64,000 nt of DNA from Nocardioides pocheonensis (GTDB lineage: Bacteria; Actinomycetota; Actinomycetes; Propionibacteriales; Nocardioidaceae): assembly GCF_003725535.1 (NCBI RefSeq), contig NZ_RJSF01000044.1:293502-357501 (forward strand), read 5' to 3'. Shown in pieces: positions 25,649-33,934 of this stretch (position 1 is its first letter; each line of letters begins with the position of its first letter). The position numbers and the translations under genes are program-made. The notes beneath the pieces were generated by a model. That model ran no database searches and was not told where the DNA came from. It worked only from the letters and a program-made list of their open reading frames with translations.

Positions 25649-25863
25649 GCATGGCCGTTGTTGATCACCGCGGACCGCACCGTGCGACCGCTGCCGTTGG
25701 AGACGGGGGTGTTCTCGTCCCCCGGCTGCTGAGACACCACCCCGCGCGGGACCACGAGAGCGCCGAGCTCGGACCGGGCCGGTGACGATGTTCACGATGG
25801 AGGCGCGCGCGGGTCCCGGCGTAGCGGCACCACGACCAGGACGATGTGAACCTCAGGAGAAGC
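25649..25863. other. Gap after truncated lacI, no gene seen
   Basis: About 215 bp without a recognisable gene. It ends with AGGAGA before the GH3 start. It marks the deletion or recombination scar that removed the LacI sensor domain. Confidence 0.45.
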
Positions 25864-28167
25864 ATGCACCTCAACGCCCCGACGACCGTCGATGCGTCGG
25901 TCTACCTCGACCCGGCTGCGGCGGTGGACGAGCGTGTCGAGGACCTGCTCGCACGGATGACTCTGCCGGAGAAGGTGGGTCAGATGCTGCAGCTGGACGC
26001 CAGGCAGGACCTGGTCGACACCGTGCAGACTCGACTGGCCGGCTCGGTCATCCACGCCTCCCCGACACGCATCGGGGAGGCGATGGAGCTGGCCCGCGGC
26101 ACTCGGCTCGGCATCCCGCTGCTGTTCGCCGACGACTGCATCCACGGTCACTCGTTCTGGCCAGGGGCGACGATCTTTCCCACACAGCTGGGGATGGCAT
26201 GCTGCTGGGACCCCGCGCTGCTCGAGCAGATGGCCCGGGTCACTGCGGTCGAAGTCGCCGCAACGGGCATCGTCTGGACGCTTTCGCCGGTGCTGTGCAT
26301 CACCCGCGACCTGCGGTGGGGTCGGGTCGACGAGACGTTCGGAGAAGACCCGTTCCTCATCGGCGAGCTCGGCGCAGCGATGATCCGCGGATATCAGGGC
26401 TACGGCCTGACCGACCCGACCGCCATCTTGGCCTGTGCCAAGCACTTCGCGGGCTATTCCGAGACCCAGGGTGGGCGAGACGCGAGCGAGGCCGACCTGA
26501 GCCCGCGCAAGCTGCGCTCGTGGTTCCTGCCGCCCTTCGAGCGAGCCGTCGAGGCCGGGGCCAGGACGTTCATGCTCGGCTATCAGTCGATTGACGGGGT
26601 CCCGGTCACGGCGAACCGCTGGCTTCTGAGCGACGTGCTCAAGCGGGAGTGGGGCTTCACGGGCACGCTCACCACCGACTGGGACAACGTCGGGCGCATG
26701 GTGTGGGAGCAGCAGGTATGCGCAGACGACGTCGAGGCGGCATCCGTCGCCGTCCGGGCAGGCAACGACTTCGTCATGAGCACTCCCACCTTCTTCGAAG
26801 GCGCCCTCGAGGCCGTGCGCCGCGGGCAGCTCGACGAAGAGGAAATCGACGAAGCGGTGCGCCGCATCTTGCGGCTGAAGTTCGAGCTGGGCCTGTTCGA
26901 GAACCCGCGGGCCCCGGATCCTGAGCGGCAACGGGAGGTGATCGGGTGCGCCGAGCACGCTGACCTGAACCTCGCGGTGGCGCGCCGGTCCCTGGTGCTG
27001 CTGCGCAACGAGGGTGTGCTGCCGCTCGAAGGCGGACTGAGCTCGGGTGGTCAGGGTCGCGCCATTGCGCGCGGGGCGGCCCGCACCGTGGCGGTGATCG
27101 GTCCCAACGGAGACGATCCCCAGGCCATGCTGGGCGACTGGGCCGGGGCGTCGGGCCAGACCGACTGGATGCCCGAGGGACACCCGCGCGGGTCCGTTGA
27201 GACCGTGCTCGACGGCTTCCGCGCCGTCGTGCCCACCGACTGGTCTGTTGCTCACGCGCGAGGGTGCGAGATCGAGGTCCTCGTTCCCGATCCCGCCGGC
27301 CCATTTCTCCCCGATGGCCAGCCCCGGCCGCCGATCTTCAGCCCTGCTCCCGTCGACCAGGACCTGCTGCAGCAGGCGGTCGCGGCGGCCCGGAACGCTG
27401 ACTACGCCGTCGTGGTGGTCGGCGACACCATCGCGTTGACCGGTGAGTCGTGCTCGACCGCCACCCTCGACCTGCAGGGCGGCCAGATCGCACTGCTGGA
27501 CGCGGTCGCCGCCACCGGGACGCCCATGATCGTGGTGCTCGTCCAGTCCAAGCCCAGCACGCTGCCGACCTCTGCTCTCCAGGCTGCGGCGATCGTCGAG
27601 GCGTTCAACCCCGGCATGCGCGGTGGGCGCGCAATCGCGGAGCTCGTCCTCGGGCTCATCGAGCCCAGCGGTCGGTTGCCGATCTCGTTCGCGCGTCACG
27701 TCGGCCAGCAACCGGTCTACTACAACCAGGTTCGTGGTCAGCACGGCGACCGCTATGCCGACCTCACCCAGGATCCTCTCTTCGCGTTCGGAGAAGGACT
27801 GAGTTACACCACCGTCAGCTACGACCAGTTGATCCTCCACACGGAGATCGTCTCGGCTGCTGGCGTCATCGAGGCGACGGCCGTGCTCACCAACACTGGG
27901 GGCCGCCCCGCCCTGGAAACCGTGCAGGCCTACATCAGTGACCTGACCACGAGCGTCACCTGGGCCGAGCAGGAGCTGAAGGGATACACCCAGGTGGAGC
28001 TACCTCCGGGGGAGACCCGAGAGGTGCCCCTCGCCATACCCGCTACGCGGTGCTCGCTGGTCGATGCCGCAGGCCGTCGCGTTGTCGAACCCGGTGCCTT
28101 CGAGCTCCGGGTCGGCCCGAGCTCACGGCGCCGCACCCACCTCGTCGCCGAGTTCCAGATCTCATGA
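25864..28167 (+). CDS. GH3 beta-glucosidase
   Basis: A 767-residue glycoside hydrolase family 3 protein. The N-terminal TIM-like domain includes LLARMTLPEKVGQMLQ, the substrate-binding CAKHFAGY and the nucleophile Asp near residue 272 in TTDWDNVG. The alpha/beta sandwich domain and a C-terminal fibronectin-III-like domain follow (about 650-767, starting near LFAFGEGLSYT). The ATG at 25864 has AGGAGA upstream. No signal peptide is visible, so it is probably intracellular. It complements the GH13 enzyme, giving the operon both alpha- and beta-glucosidase activity. Confidence 0.9.
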   Translation: MHLNAPTTVDASVYLDPAAAVDERVEDLLARMTLPEKVGQMLQLDARQDLVDTVQTRLAGSVIHASPTRIGEAMELARGTRLGIPLLFADDCIHGHSFWPGATIFPTQLGMACCWDPALLEQMARVTAVEVAATGIVWTLSPVLCITRDLRWGRVDETFGEDPFLIGELGAAMIRGYQGYGLTDPTAILACAKHFAGYSETQGGRDASEADLSPRKLRSWFLPPFERAVEAGARTFMLGYQSIDGVPVTANRWLLSDVLKREWGFTGTLTTDWDNVGRMVWEQQVCADDVEAASVAVRAGNDFVMSTPTFFEGALEAVRRGQLDEEEIDEAVRRILRLKFELGLFENPRAPDPERQREVIGCAEHADLNLAVARRSLVLLRNEGVLPLEGGLSSGGQGRAIARGAARTVAVIGPNGDDPQAMLGDWAGASGQTDWMPEGHPRGSVETVLDGFRAVVPTDWSVAHARGCEIEVLVPDPAGPFLPDGQPRPPIFSPAPVDQDLLQQAVAAARNADYAVVVVGDTIALTGESCSTATLDLQGGQIALLDAVAATGTPMIVVLVQSKPSTLPTSALQAAAIVEAFNPGMRGGRAIAELVLGLIEPSGRLPISFARHVGQQPVYYNQVRGQHGDRYADLTQDPLFAFGEGLSYTTVSYDQLILHTEIVSAAGVIEATAVLTNTGGRPALETVQAYISDLTTSVTWAEQELKGYTQVELPPGETREVPLAIPATRCSLVDAAGRRVVEPGAFELRVGPSSRRRTHLVAEFQIS

Positions 28168-28226
28168 CCGGCCTCAGCTGGGCTGGTCGCTCGACCCGGT
28201 TCGACCCGTGAACAGCGAGGCCCACG

Positions 28227-29207
28227 ATGACCCGTCCTTCCACGCCCCTGGGGCTCGTCGCCGACATCGGTGGCACGAACGCTCGCTTCGCGCTCGCGGA
28301 TCCGCGGACCAGGCTGCTGTCTCAGGAACTCACGTTGCCGACCAGCTCGGCGCGAAGGTTTGTCGAGCTTGTCGAGGACTATCTCGCCAAGGTCGGCGCC
28401 GACTCGGTCGATGCTGCGTGCTTCGCGATCGCCGGTCCGGTCAGCGGCGACCGCTGCACGCTGACCAACGCCGAGCTCGACTTCTCCATCGAGGAGACGA
28501 AGCGTGACCTCGGACTGAGCACGCTGCTCGTGGTCAATGACTTCGCCGCCGCTGCCCGGTCGATCCCTGAGCTGGGTCCGCAGGACCTGTTCCAGGTCGG
28601 AGAGGTTCGCCTCGACCTCGCGCGTGGTGCGGTCGCCGTCGGCCCCGGCACCGGGCTCGGTGTGGCGACCATCCTCCCGGATCACACGGGGTGGCGCGTC
28701 CAGCCCGGTGAAGGCGGACACGTGGCACTGGCGTGCCTCCACGAGGACGAGCTGGAGGTCGTCCGTGCGCTGCGCAAGAGCTGGGGCTATGCCAGTGCCG
28801 AAATGGTGCTCTCGGGACCGGGCCTGGTCCGCCTTTACGGGGCGCTCGCCGAGGCGCACGGCACCAGCGCAGTCGCTGACGTGCGGCCCGACGAGATCGT
28901 CGAACGCGCGCTGTCGAGCACGGATTACACGTGCGTGGCGACTCTTGGGATGTTCTGTGAGCTGCTCGCCACGGTCGCCGCGAATGCTGCTCTCACGACG
29001 GGGGCGACCGGTGGTGTGTTCCTGGCCGGGGGGATCGTCAAGAGGTTCCCCGAATTCCTGGCCCAGAGTGGCTTCCGTGAACGCTTCACCTGGCACCCTC
29101 ACGCGGGCACGTACCTCGATCAGATCGCCACGGTGATCGTTATGGCCCCGGAACCGGGACTCACCGGAGCTCTCCAAATCCTCGCCGATCACGAGCCCGC
29201 ACGATGA
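28227..29207 (+). CDS. glk: Glucokinase (Glk family)
   Basis: A 326-residue kinase of the Escherichia coli Glk type (not ROK). The phosphate loop is VADIGGTNARFALAD, followed by FAIAGPV, the catalytic Asp in VVNDFAAAAR, GPGTGLGVA and EGGHVALA. It phosphorylates glucose released by the two glucosidases. It starts 59 bp after the GH3 stop and is the last gene of the sugar locus. Confidence 0.9.
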   Translation: MTRPSTPLGLVADIGGTNARFALADPRTRLLSQELTLPTSSARRFVELVEDYLAKVGADSVDAACFAIAGPVSGDRCTLTNAELDFSIEETKRDLGLSTLLVVNDFAAAARSIPELGPQDLFQVGEVRLDLARGAVAVGPGTGLGVATILPDHTGWRVQPGEGGHVALACLHEDELEVVRALRKSWGYASAEMVLSGPGLVRLYGALAEAHGTSAVADVRPDEIVERALSSTDYTCVATLGMFCELLATVAANAALTTGATGGVFLAGGIVKRFPEFLAQSGFRERFTWHPHAGTYLDQIATVIVMAPEPGLTGALQILADHEPAR

Positions 29208-29419
29208 AATGGATCCTCGCCAGGCAGGACGCCGAGGCAGCGGACTCCGCGGCTTCCAGCCTGGTCCTCGTCCGTGGCAGTGTCGTTGGCCGCGCCGTCA
29301 ACAGCGAGCAGATGCGCAGAGTGGGGGTCTGCGCGATGCGCCGACTGTGCGGCCCCCGAATTTCGGTCCGGTTCTTGTGAGAATCCATCCACCAGGGAGA
29401 GGACTGGTGTGAGTTCCTG
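29208..29419. other. Gap between glk and IS remnant
   Basis: No supported gene. A 58-codon frame opening with ATGA overlap to glk (29204-29380) matches no family I know and looks fortuitous. Confidence 0.4.
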
Positions 29420-29640
29420 ATGGCTGCAGCGAAGAGGTCGAGCCCGGAGCAGATCGTGGCGTGGTCGGTGATGCGGAGAAGCTGCAGCTCCAGCGGTCGA
29501 CGGTCCCTCAGGGTGCAAGAAGACTTGGGGTCAGCGAGCAGACGTTCTACCGATGGCGCGCCAAGTACGGCGGGTTGAAGGCGGACGAGGGGTCCGGCTG
29601 AAGAGGCTTGGAGCAGGAGTACGCGCGGCGGTTCACGGTG
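29420..29640 (+). pseudogene. IS3-family transposase OrfA remnant
   Basis: The start MAAAKRSSPEQIVA continues in another frame as DAEKLQLQRSTVPQGARRLG and then VSEQTFYRWRAKYGGLKADE. This is the helix-turn-helix OrfA of IS3-type elements. At least one frameshift near 29460 and another near 29600 break it, and OrfB is absent. It sits 46 bp left of the island B right-end repeat, so it is a relic inserted near the island terminus. Confidence 0.8.
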
Positions 29641-29685
29641 CAGGCTAGGGTGGCCGCACCAGCAACCGGATTGGCTCAACGCAAT

Positions 29686-29806
29686 ATCGGCTGGTGCACC
29701 CCTGGGGTGCACGCCCCCGAGGTAACGGGAGGCAACCGGAGGCAACGGGAGCTCGGTTTCACGCTCGGGCCGGCGGTTCGCGCGTGATCGAGCGTGGTGG
29801 TCCTAC
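29686..29806. repeat. Island right-end repeat, copy 2
   Basis: This is the counterpart of 18397-18517, gap-free with nine mismatches across the 149 bp that include att. It retains the GTGCACCCC-T-GGGGTGCAC inverted repeat. Confidence 0.8.
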
Positions 29807-29834
29807 GGTTCAACTCCCCCCTCGCGCACGTGAG
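29807..29834 (+). repeat. att copy 3 (right end of island B)
   Basis: Third exact copy of the 28-bp tRNA-Leu 3' end. Beyond its terminator-like hairpin the similarity to the other copies fades within about 50 bp. Confidence 0.85.
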
Positions 29835-29840
29835 TGGCTG

Positions 29841-29864
29841 GCCCCGGGTCTTCGGATCCGGGGC
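29841..29864 (+). terminator. Hairpin following att copy 3
   Basis: GCCCCGGGTC pairs with GATCCGGGGC (one wobble) around TTCG, followed by TTCGTCC. It can also end the minus-strand catabolic operon whose last stop is at 30011. Confidence 0.6.
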
Positions 29865-30010
29865 TTCGTCCATTCCGCAGGCGTCGGTGGTTCGAAGCGC
29901 CCAGCAGGCTTCCTCGAGCCCCGGCCACGCTGCCGAGGGCGACGTCTGCGCATGGGTCTTCAGACCTGGATCGCAGCGCCCGGCGACGTGAAGTCTCGAC
30001 GTAGGGCGTG

Positions 30011-30988
30011 TCAGCGCACGGCGACCGGGTTGACCGGCGCACCGACGGCGCCGGTGATCTTGAGGGGCGCGGCGGTGAGCAAGAAGTCGTGGTTGCCGTC
30101 GGCGGCGCAGGCCCCGGCGAGCGCATCCGGGTCCCACATCTCGCCGATGAAGAGGCCGATGTGGGGGATCACCACCTGGTGGAGTGGCTGGAACGCGTCG
30201 TCGAACTCGTTCGGCCGAACCTCGAACCCCCACGTGTCCGTCGCGATCGCGGCGATCTCCGTGCGGTGCAGCCAGTCGACCGTGGTGAAGGACAGGCCGG
30301 GCGCGGAGCCTCCGGCGTACTCGCCCCAGCCCTCGCGTCGCGCGCGGGTGAGCTGGCCGGTCCGGACGACGACGATGTCGCCGCGACCCACGGCTGACGT
30401 GGGCCCCTGGGCGGCGATCGTTGCCTCCAGGTGCTCCTCGGTGATGGCGAAGCCGTCCGGGAGCTCACCGTCCTCGCCGAACGTCCTGCCGACGTCGAGC
30501 AGGACGCCGCGGCCGGCGATCCGGTCGGCCACCGTCTCGATGCCGGTCACTGCGTCCCCGAGACTGGTGACCACCTGCTCGGCGGGGCGGCCGTTCCAGG
30601 CGCGCCCGTGGTCGAAGATGTGGCCGAGACCGTCCCACTGCGTCGAGCACTGCAACGGCATCGCGATCACGTCGTCAGCCCCGCCGATGCCGTGCGGGAA
30701 GCCTTGGACACCGGCGGCCGCATCACACCCGGTGTCGAGCATCGTGTGCACCGGGTTGGTGCGCCGGCGCCAGCCTCTCTGCGGTCCGTCCATGTCGAAG
30801 GACTGCGACAGCGAGTACGACGCACCGGTCCGCACCAGCGCCGCTGCCTCGCGCCGCTTGGCGTCGTCGAGGAGGTTCATCGTCCCGAGCACGTCGTCCG
30901 GCCCCCAGCGACCCCAGTTCGACACGCGGGCCGCTGCCTTCGCGATCGCGCCCTCCGGGTCGGTCCGGTCCAGGTCCTCCGGCCTCAC
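30011..30988 (-). CDS. Cyclase-family metal-dependent hydrolase 2
   Basis: A 325-residue paralogue of the cyclase at 17038-18039. It shares NWGRWGPDDVLGTMN, RRTNPVHTML, the variant metal motif QCSTQWDGLGHIFDHG, GRGDIVVVRTGQL and the end TGAVGAPVNPVAVR. It is the last gene of a six-gene operon, with a four-base overlap to the C-C hydrolase gene. In a ring-cleavage pathway it may hydrolyse or isomerise a cyclic or lactone intermediate. Confidence 0.83.
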   Translation of the reverse strand: MRPEDLDRTDPEGAIAKAAARVSNWGRWGPDDVLGTMNLLDDAKRREAAALVRTGASYSLSQSFDMDGPQRGWRRRTNPVHTMLDTGCDAAAGVQGFPHGIGGADDVIAMPLQCSTQWDGLGHIFDHGRAWNGRPAEQVVTSLGDAVTGIETVADRIAGRGVLLDVGRTFGEDGELPDGFAITEEHLEATIAAQGPTSAVGRGDIVVVRTGQLTRARREGWGEYAGGSAPGLSFTTVDWLHRTEIAAIATDTWGFEVRPNEFDDAFQPLHQVVIPHIGLFIGEMWDPDALAGACAADGNHDFLLTAAPLKITGAVGAPVNPVAVR

Positions 30989-32163
30989 GAGGTCGCCTCG
31001 TCGAGCTCGGCGAAGGTGTCGGCCACCCAGTCGGCGATGTGGTCCCTGACGTGCGGGAGGTGGTCGAGCCCGATGTGCTCCGTGGCGCCCTCGTCGGGGG
31101 TGAAGACCCGCAGCTCACGCTTCGGGCTGCGCACCGCCTGGTCGTAGGAGCGGTGCGCGTACTCGAGCGGGATCTGCCGGTCGTTCTGCCCGTGCACGAC
31201 CAGGAACGGCACGGTGATCTGCTCCACCACCCCGTCGAGGTGCACCTGCTCGGCCTTCGCGATGAAGGCGTCGACGTCGCTCTCCCCCCAGACCCACAGC
31301 ACGTGGTCCCAGTAGTGCGGGACGGGGTTCTCCCCCTCGCGCTCGAGCCGGCGCTTCTGCACCGCGCCCCAGTCGTGGTTCGCACCCCAGGCCACGCACA
31401 GCGCGAGTCGCTTCTCGAACGCCGCCGCGCGGGGGGCGTAGTAGCCACCGAGCGACCAGCCCGCCAGCCCGATCCGGTCGCGGCGTACGTCGGCGCGGGT
31501 CTCCAGCCAGTCGACGCAGGCCGCGGCCCACACCTCGGTGTCGACCCGGGCGGTCAGCCCCCGCAGCCGCAGCGCCTCGCCGCTGCCGGGGCAGTCGACC
31601 ATGAGCGTGGAGATGCCACGGGCGGCCATCTCCCGGTGGAAGCCGGAGCCGATCATCATCTCCTTGGTCGAGTCCAGCCCGTTCCACAGGATCATCACCG
31701 GCGTCGGCTCGCCGTCGACGGAGGCGTTGCAGAAGTACGCCGGCAGCGCGGTCTCCACGTCACCCTCGCGGTAGGGAACCTCGACCTTGGTGGTGGTCGG
31801 GTCGCTCAGCTCCAGCGACCGCACCAGCAGGTCGACGCTGCGCTGGTACTCGACGTTGCGGCCGGCGTCCGTCGCGCTCTGCATCCGCTCCGCCTGCGAG
31901 ACGTGGACCGAGGCCCGGAAGTACTTCTGCGCGGCCGTGCGGAGGTGACGCGCCTTCTCCGCCTCCGCGGCCTGCTCCTCGAGCTGGTCGGCGACCCGCC
32001 GCCACGCCGCCATGAACTCCTTCGTGCCGACGTCGGAGCCCTGCGCGGCGAGCTCCCGCAGCGGGCGGCAGGCCCGGTCGACCTCGTCGATCATGCCTCC
32101 GCTGTTGAGCGTCGCGACGACGCCCAGGTTCCAGACGTAGTTGCCGGGGAAGTACTCGAACAT
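30985..32163 (-). CDS. Alpha/beta hydrolase (FrsA / dihydropseudooxynicotine-hydrolase-like)
   Basis: The product has 392 residues. A helical N-terminal part (about 1-130) precedes an alpha/beta-hydrolase domain with the nucleophile motif G-W-S-L-G-G, VDCPGSGEALRLRG, the acid in VVHGQNDRQIPLEYA and the His in EHIGLDHLPH. This two-part layout is that of the FrsA-like family, which includes the C-C bond hydrolase for 2,6-dihydropseudooxynicotine. In a meta-cleavage operon a C-C hydrolase acting on the ring-fission product is expected. It starts 34 bp after the SDR gene. Confidence 0.82.
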   Translation of the reverse strand: MFEYFPGNYVWNLGVVATLNSGGMIDEVDRACRPLRELAAQGSDVGTKEFMAAWRRVADQLEEQAAEAEKARHLRTAAQKYFRASVHVSQAERMQSATDAGRNVEYQRSVDLLVRSLELSDPTTTKVEVPYREGDVETALPAYFCNASVDGEPTPVMILWNGLDSTKEMMIGSGFHREMAARGISTLMVDCPGSGEALRLRGLTARVDTEVWAAACVDWLETRADVRRDRIGLAGWSLGGYYAPRAAAFEKRLALCVAWGANHDWGAVQKRRLEREGENPVPHYWDHVLWVWGESDVDAFIAKAEQVHLDGVVEQITVPFLVVHGQNDRQIPLEYAHRSYDQAVRSPKRELRVFTPDEGATEHIGLDHLPHVRDHIADWVADTFAELDEATS

Positions 32164-32197
32164 GGTGATCCTTCGGTGGGGTGCGGTGGCGGGCTGC

Positions 32198-32947
32198 TCA
32201 GGTGGCCGGAGCGAGCGGCGGGCCGTCGGGCCGGAGGGCGTCGGAGACGGTCTTGGCGCCCGCGTGCGAGGAGGCCCCTCCGTCGACGGGCAGGTCGACT
32301 CCGCTGACGAAGGACGCGGCGTCGCTCAGCAGGAAGCACACGACGGCGGCCACCTCCTCGGGCAGGCCGACCCGACCGAGCGGGGCGGCGGCGATCGAGG
32401 CCTCGCGGAAGACTTCCGGCGCGGTCGCGGTCATGGCGGTGTCGATGAAGCCGGGGTGGACGGCGTTCACGCGGATGCCCCTCGGTCCCAGCTCCAGGGC
32501 GGCGGCCCGGGTGAGCCCGCGCAGCGACCACTTGCTGGCGGTGTACGCGACCGGGTAGTGCCCCTGGAAGGCGGCGAGCGACCCGATGTTGACGACGGAG
32601 GCACCCGCGGGCATCAGCGGCGTCAGCGCCTGGATGCCCAGCAACGGACCGAGCACGTTGACCGCGTGCGTGTCGAGGAATGCCTCAGGGGTGACGTCGC
32701 CGACCCGCGCGCGCCACGTCGTCCCCGCGCAGTTGACCAGGCCGTGCACGCCGTCGCCGGCGAGCGCGCTGGCCAGCGCCGCCCACTGCGCGGGTTCACG
32801 CACGTCCAGGGACCGCACGTCACCGGAGGCGATGCGGTCGACGGCGACCACCCGGGCGCCGGCCACTCGCGCGGCGTCGACCACCGCGGCTCCGATCCCG
32901 GACGCAGCCCCGGTGACGACGACGGTGCGCCCGGCCAGGCTGCTCAT
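32198..32947 (-). CDS. SDR-family oxidoreductase
   Basis: A 249-residue classical SDR with TGAASGIG (residues 12-19), NCAGT, the catalytic YTASK, the PGFIDTAMT segment and the end LPVDGGASSH. The ATG at 32947 overlaps the FAH gene stop by four bases. Frames open further upstream run antisense or out of frame through the FAH gene. It probably dehydrogenates a dihydrodiol-like or hydroxy intermediate in the pathway. Confidence 0.85.
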   Translation of the reverse strand: MSSLAGRTVVVTGAASGIGAAVVDAARVAGARVVAVDRIASGDVRSLDVREPAQWAALASALAGDGVHGLVNCAGTTWRARVGDVTPEAFLDTHAVNVLGPLLGIQALTPLMPAGASVVNIGSLAAFQGHYPVAYTASKWSLRGLTRAAALELGPRGIRVNAVHPGFIDTAMTATAPEVFREASIAAAPLGRVGLPEEVAAVVCFLLSDAASFVSGVDLPVDGGASSHAGAKTVSDALRPDGPPLAPAT

Positions 32948-33927
32948 CGCAGCACCTGCCGCGCAACCGCTGCGTCCCGGCGCCGGACGGCGGGGATCGT
33001 CGGCGCGGGGGCCGCGGTGGCGACCCGGTTGCTGAGGGAGCCGATGCCCTCGACCGTCAGAGTCACCAGATCTCCGTCTTGCAGCGCGGGTGGGTCCTGG
33101 GACCCGTTGCGGCCCCAGAGCTCGGCGAGGCAGCCGCCGTTGCCGACCGTCCCCGAGCCGAGCACGTCGCCGCACTCGACCCAGCTGTCCCTGGACGCGT
33201 ACGCGATCATCGCCTCGAAGGTCCACCCCGCGTTGGCGAGCAGGTCACGGCCGACCACGACGCCGTTGACCTCCGCGGTGCACCAGAGGTCGAGGAAGCC
33301 GTCGGCGTCCCGCTGCGGCTCGAGCTCGTCGGCGGTGACGATCCACGGGCCGAGCGTGGTGGCGAAGTCCTTGCCCTTCGCCGGGCCCAGCCGGACCTGC
33401 ATCTCGCGCGACTGCAGGTCCCGCGCAGACCAGTCGTTCATGATCGTGTAGCCGAAGACATGGTCGCGCGCCGCCTCGACGCTCAGCGACGTGCCAGGCG
33501 CGCCGACGACGACCGCGACCTCGAGCTCGAAGTCCCGCGCCCGGCACGCAGCGGGAAACGGGACGTCGACGTCCGGACCCAGGATCGTGTGCGGGTTGGT
33601 GAAGTAGAACGCCGGCGCGTCGTACCAGGCGTCCGGGACGCCCGCGTTGCCGTCGACGCTGCGCCGGACGCCGTCCACGTGCTCCTCGAAGGCGACGAAG
33701 TCGCGCACCGACGCCGGCTGCAGCGGCGCGAGCAGACGGACCGAGGACAGCGGTCGGGCCAGCTCCCGCCTGCGCGCGGCCTCGGCGAGGCGGGCGGCGG
33801 CGTCGATCCCGATCGCCACCACCTCGCGCATCGAGATCCCTTCGGGGAAGGCGAGCACGGTGTCGTTCACGACCACGCCGACGCGCGGCGCAGCGAGGCC
33901 GGCCGCGGCGAAGGTGGCGAGTCTCAT
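32944..33927 (-). CDS. Fumarylacetoacetate hydrolase family protein
   Basis: A 327-residue FAH-family protein. Metal-binding acids lie in RDFELEVAVVVG, followed by GYTIMNDWSARDLQ and the GKDFATTLGPWIVTADEL segment. The N-terminal ~70 residues form the short FAH leader domain. Family members hydrolyse or decarboxylate products of extradiol ring cleavage such as fumarylpyruvate or oxopent-4-enoate. It starts seven bases after the dioxygenase stop. Confidence 0.87.
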   Translation of the reverse strand: MRLATFAAAGLAAPRVGVVVNDTVLAFPEGISMREVVAIGIDAAARLAEAARRRELARPLSSVRLLAPLQPASVRDFVAFEEHVDGVRRSVDGNAGVPDAWYDAPAFYFTNPHTILGPDVDVPFPAACRARDFELEVAVVVGAPGTSLSVEAARDHVFGYTIMNDWSARDLQSREMQVRLGPAKGKDFATTLGPWIVTADELEPQRDADGFLDLWCTAEVNGVVVGRDLLANAGWTFEAMIAYASRDSWVECGDVLGSGTVGNGGCLAELWGRNGSQDPPALQDGDLVTLTVEGIGSLSNRVATAAPAPTIPAVRRRDAAVARQVLR

Positions 33928-33934
33928 CGGTGGC

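Noticed and set aside
29204..29380. 58-codon frame overlapping the glk stop
   Set aside because: Despite the ATGA overlap it has no recognisable similarity or ribosome site, and the composition looks random.
1104..29834. Prophage
   Set aside because: No capsid, tail, terminase, lysis or phage replication genes; cargo is purely metabolic.
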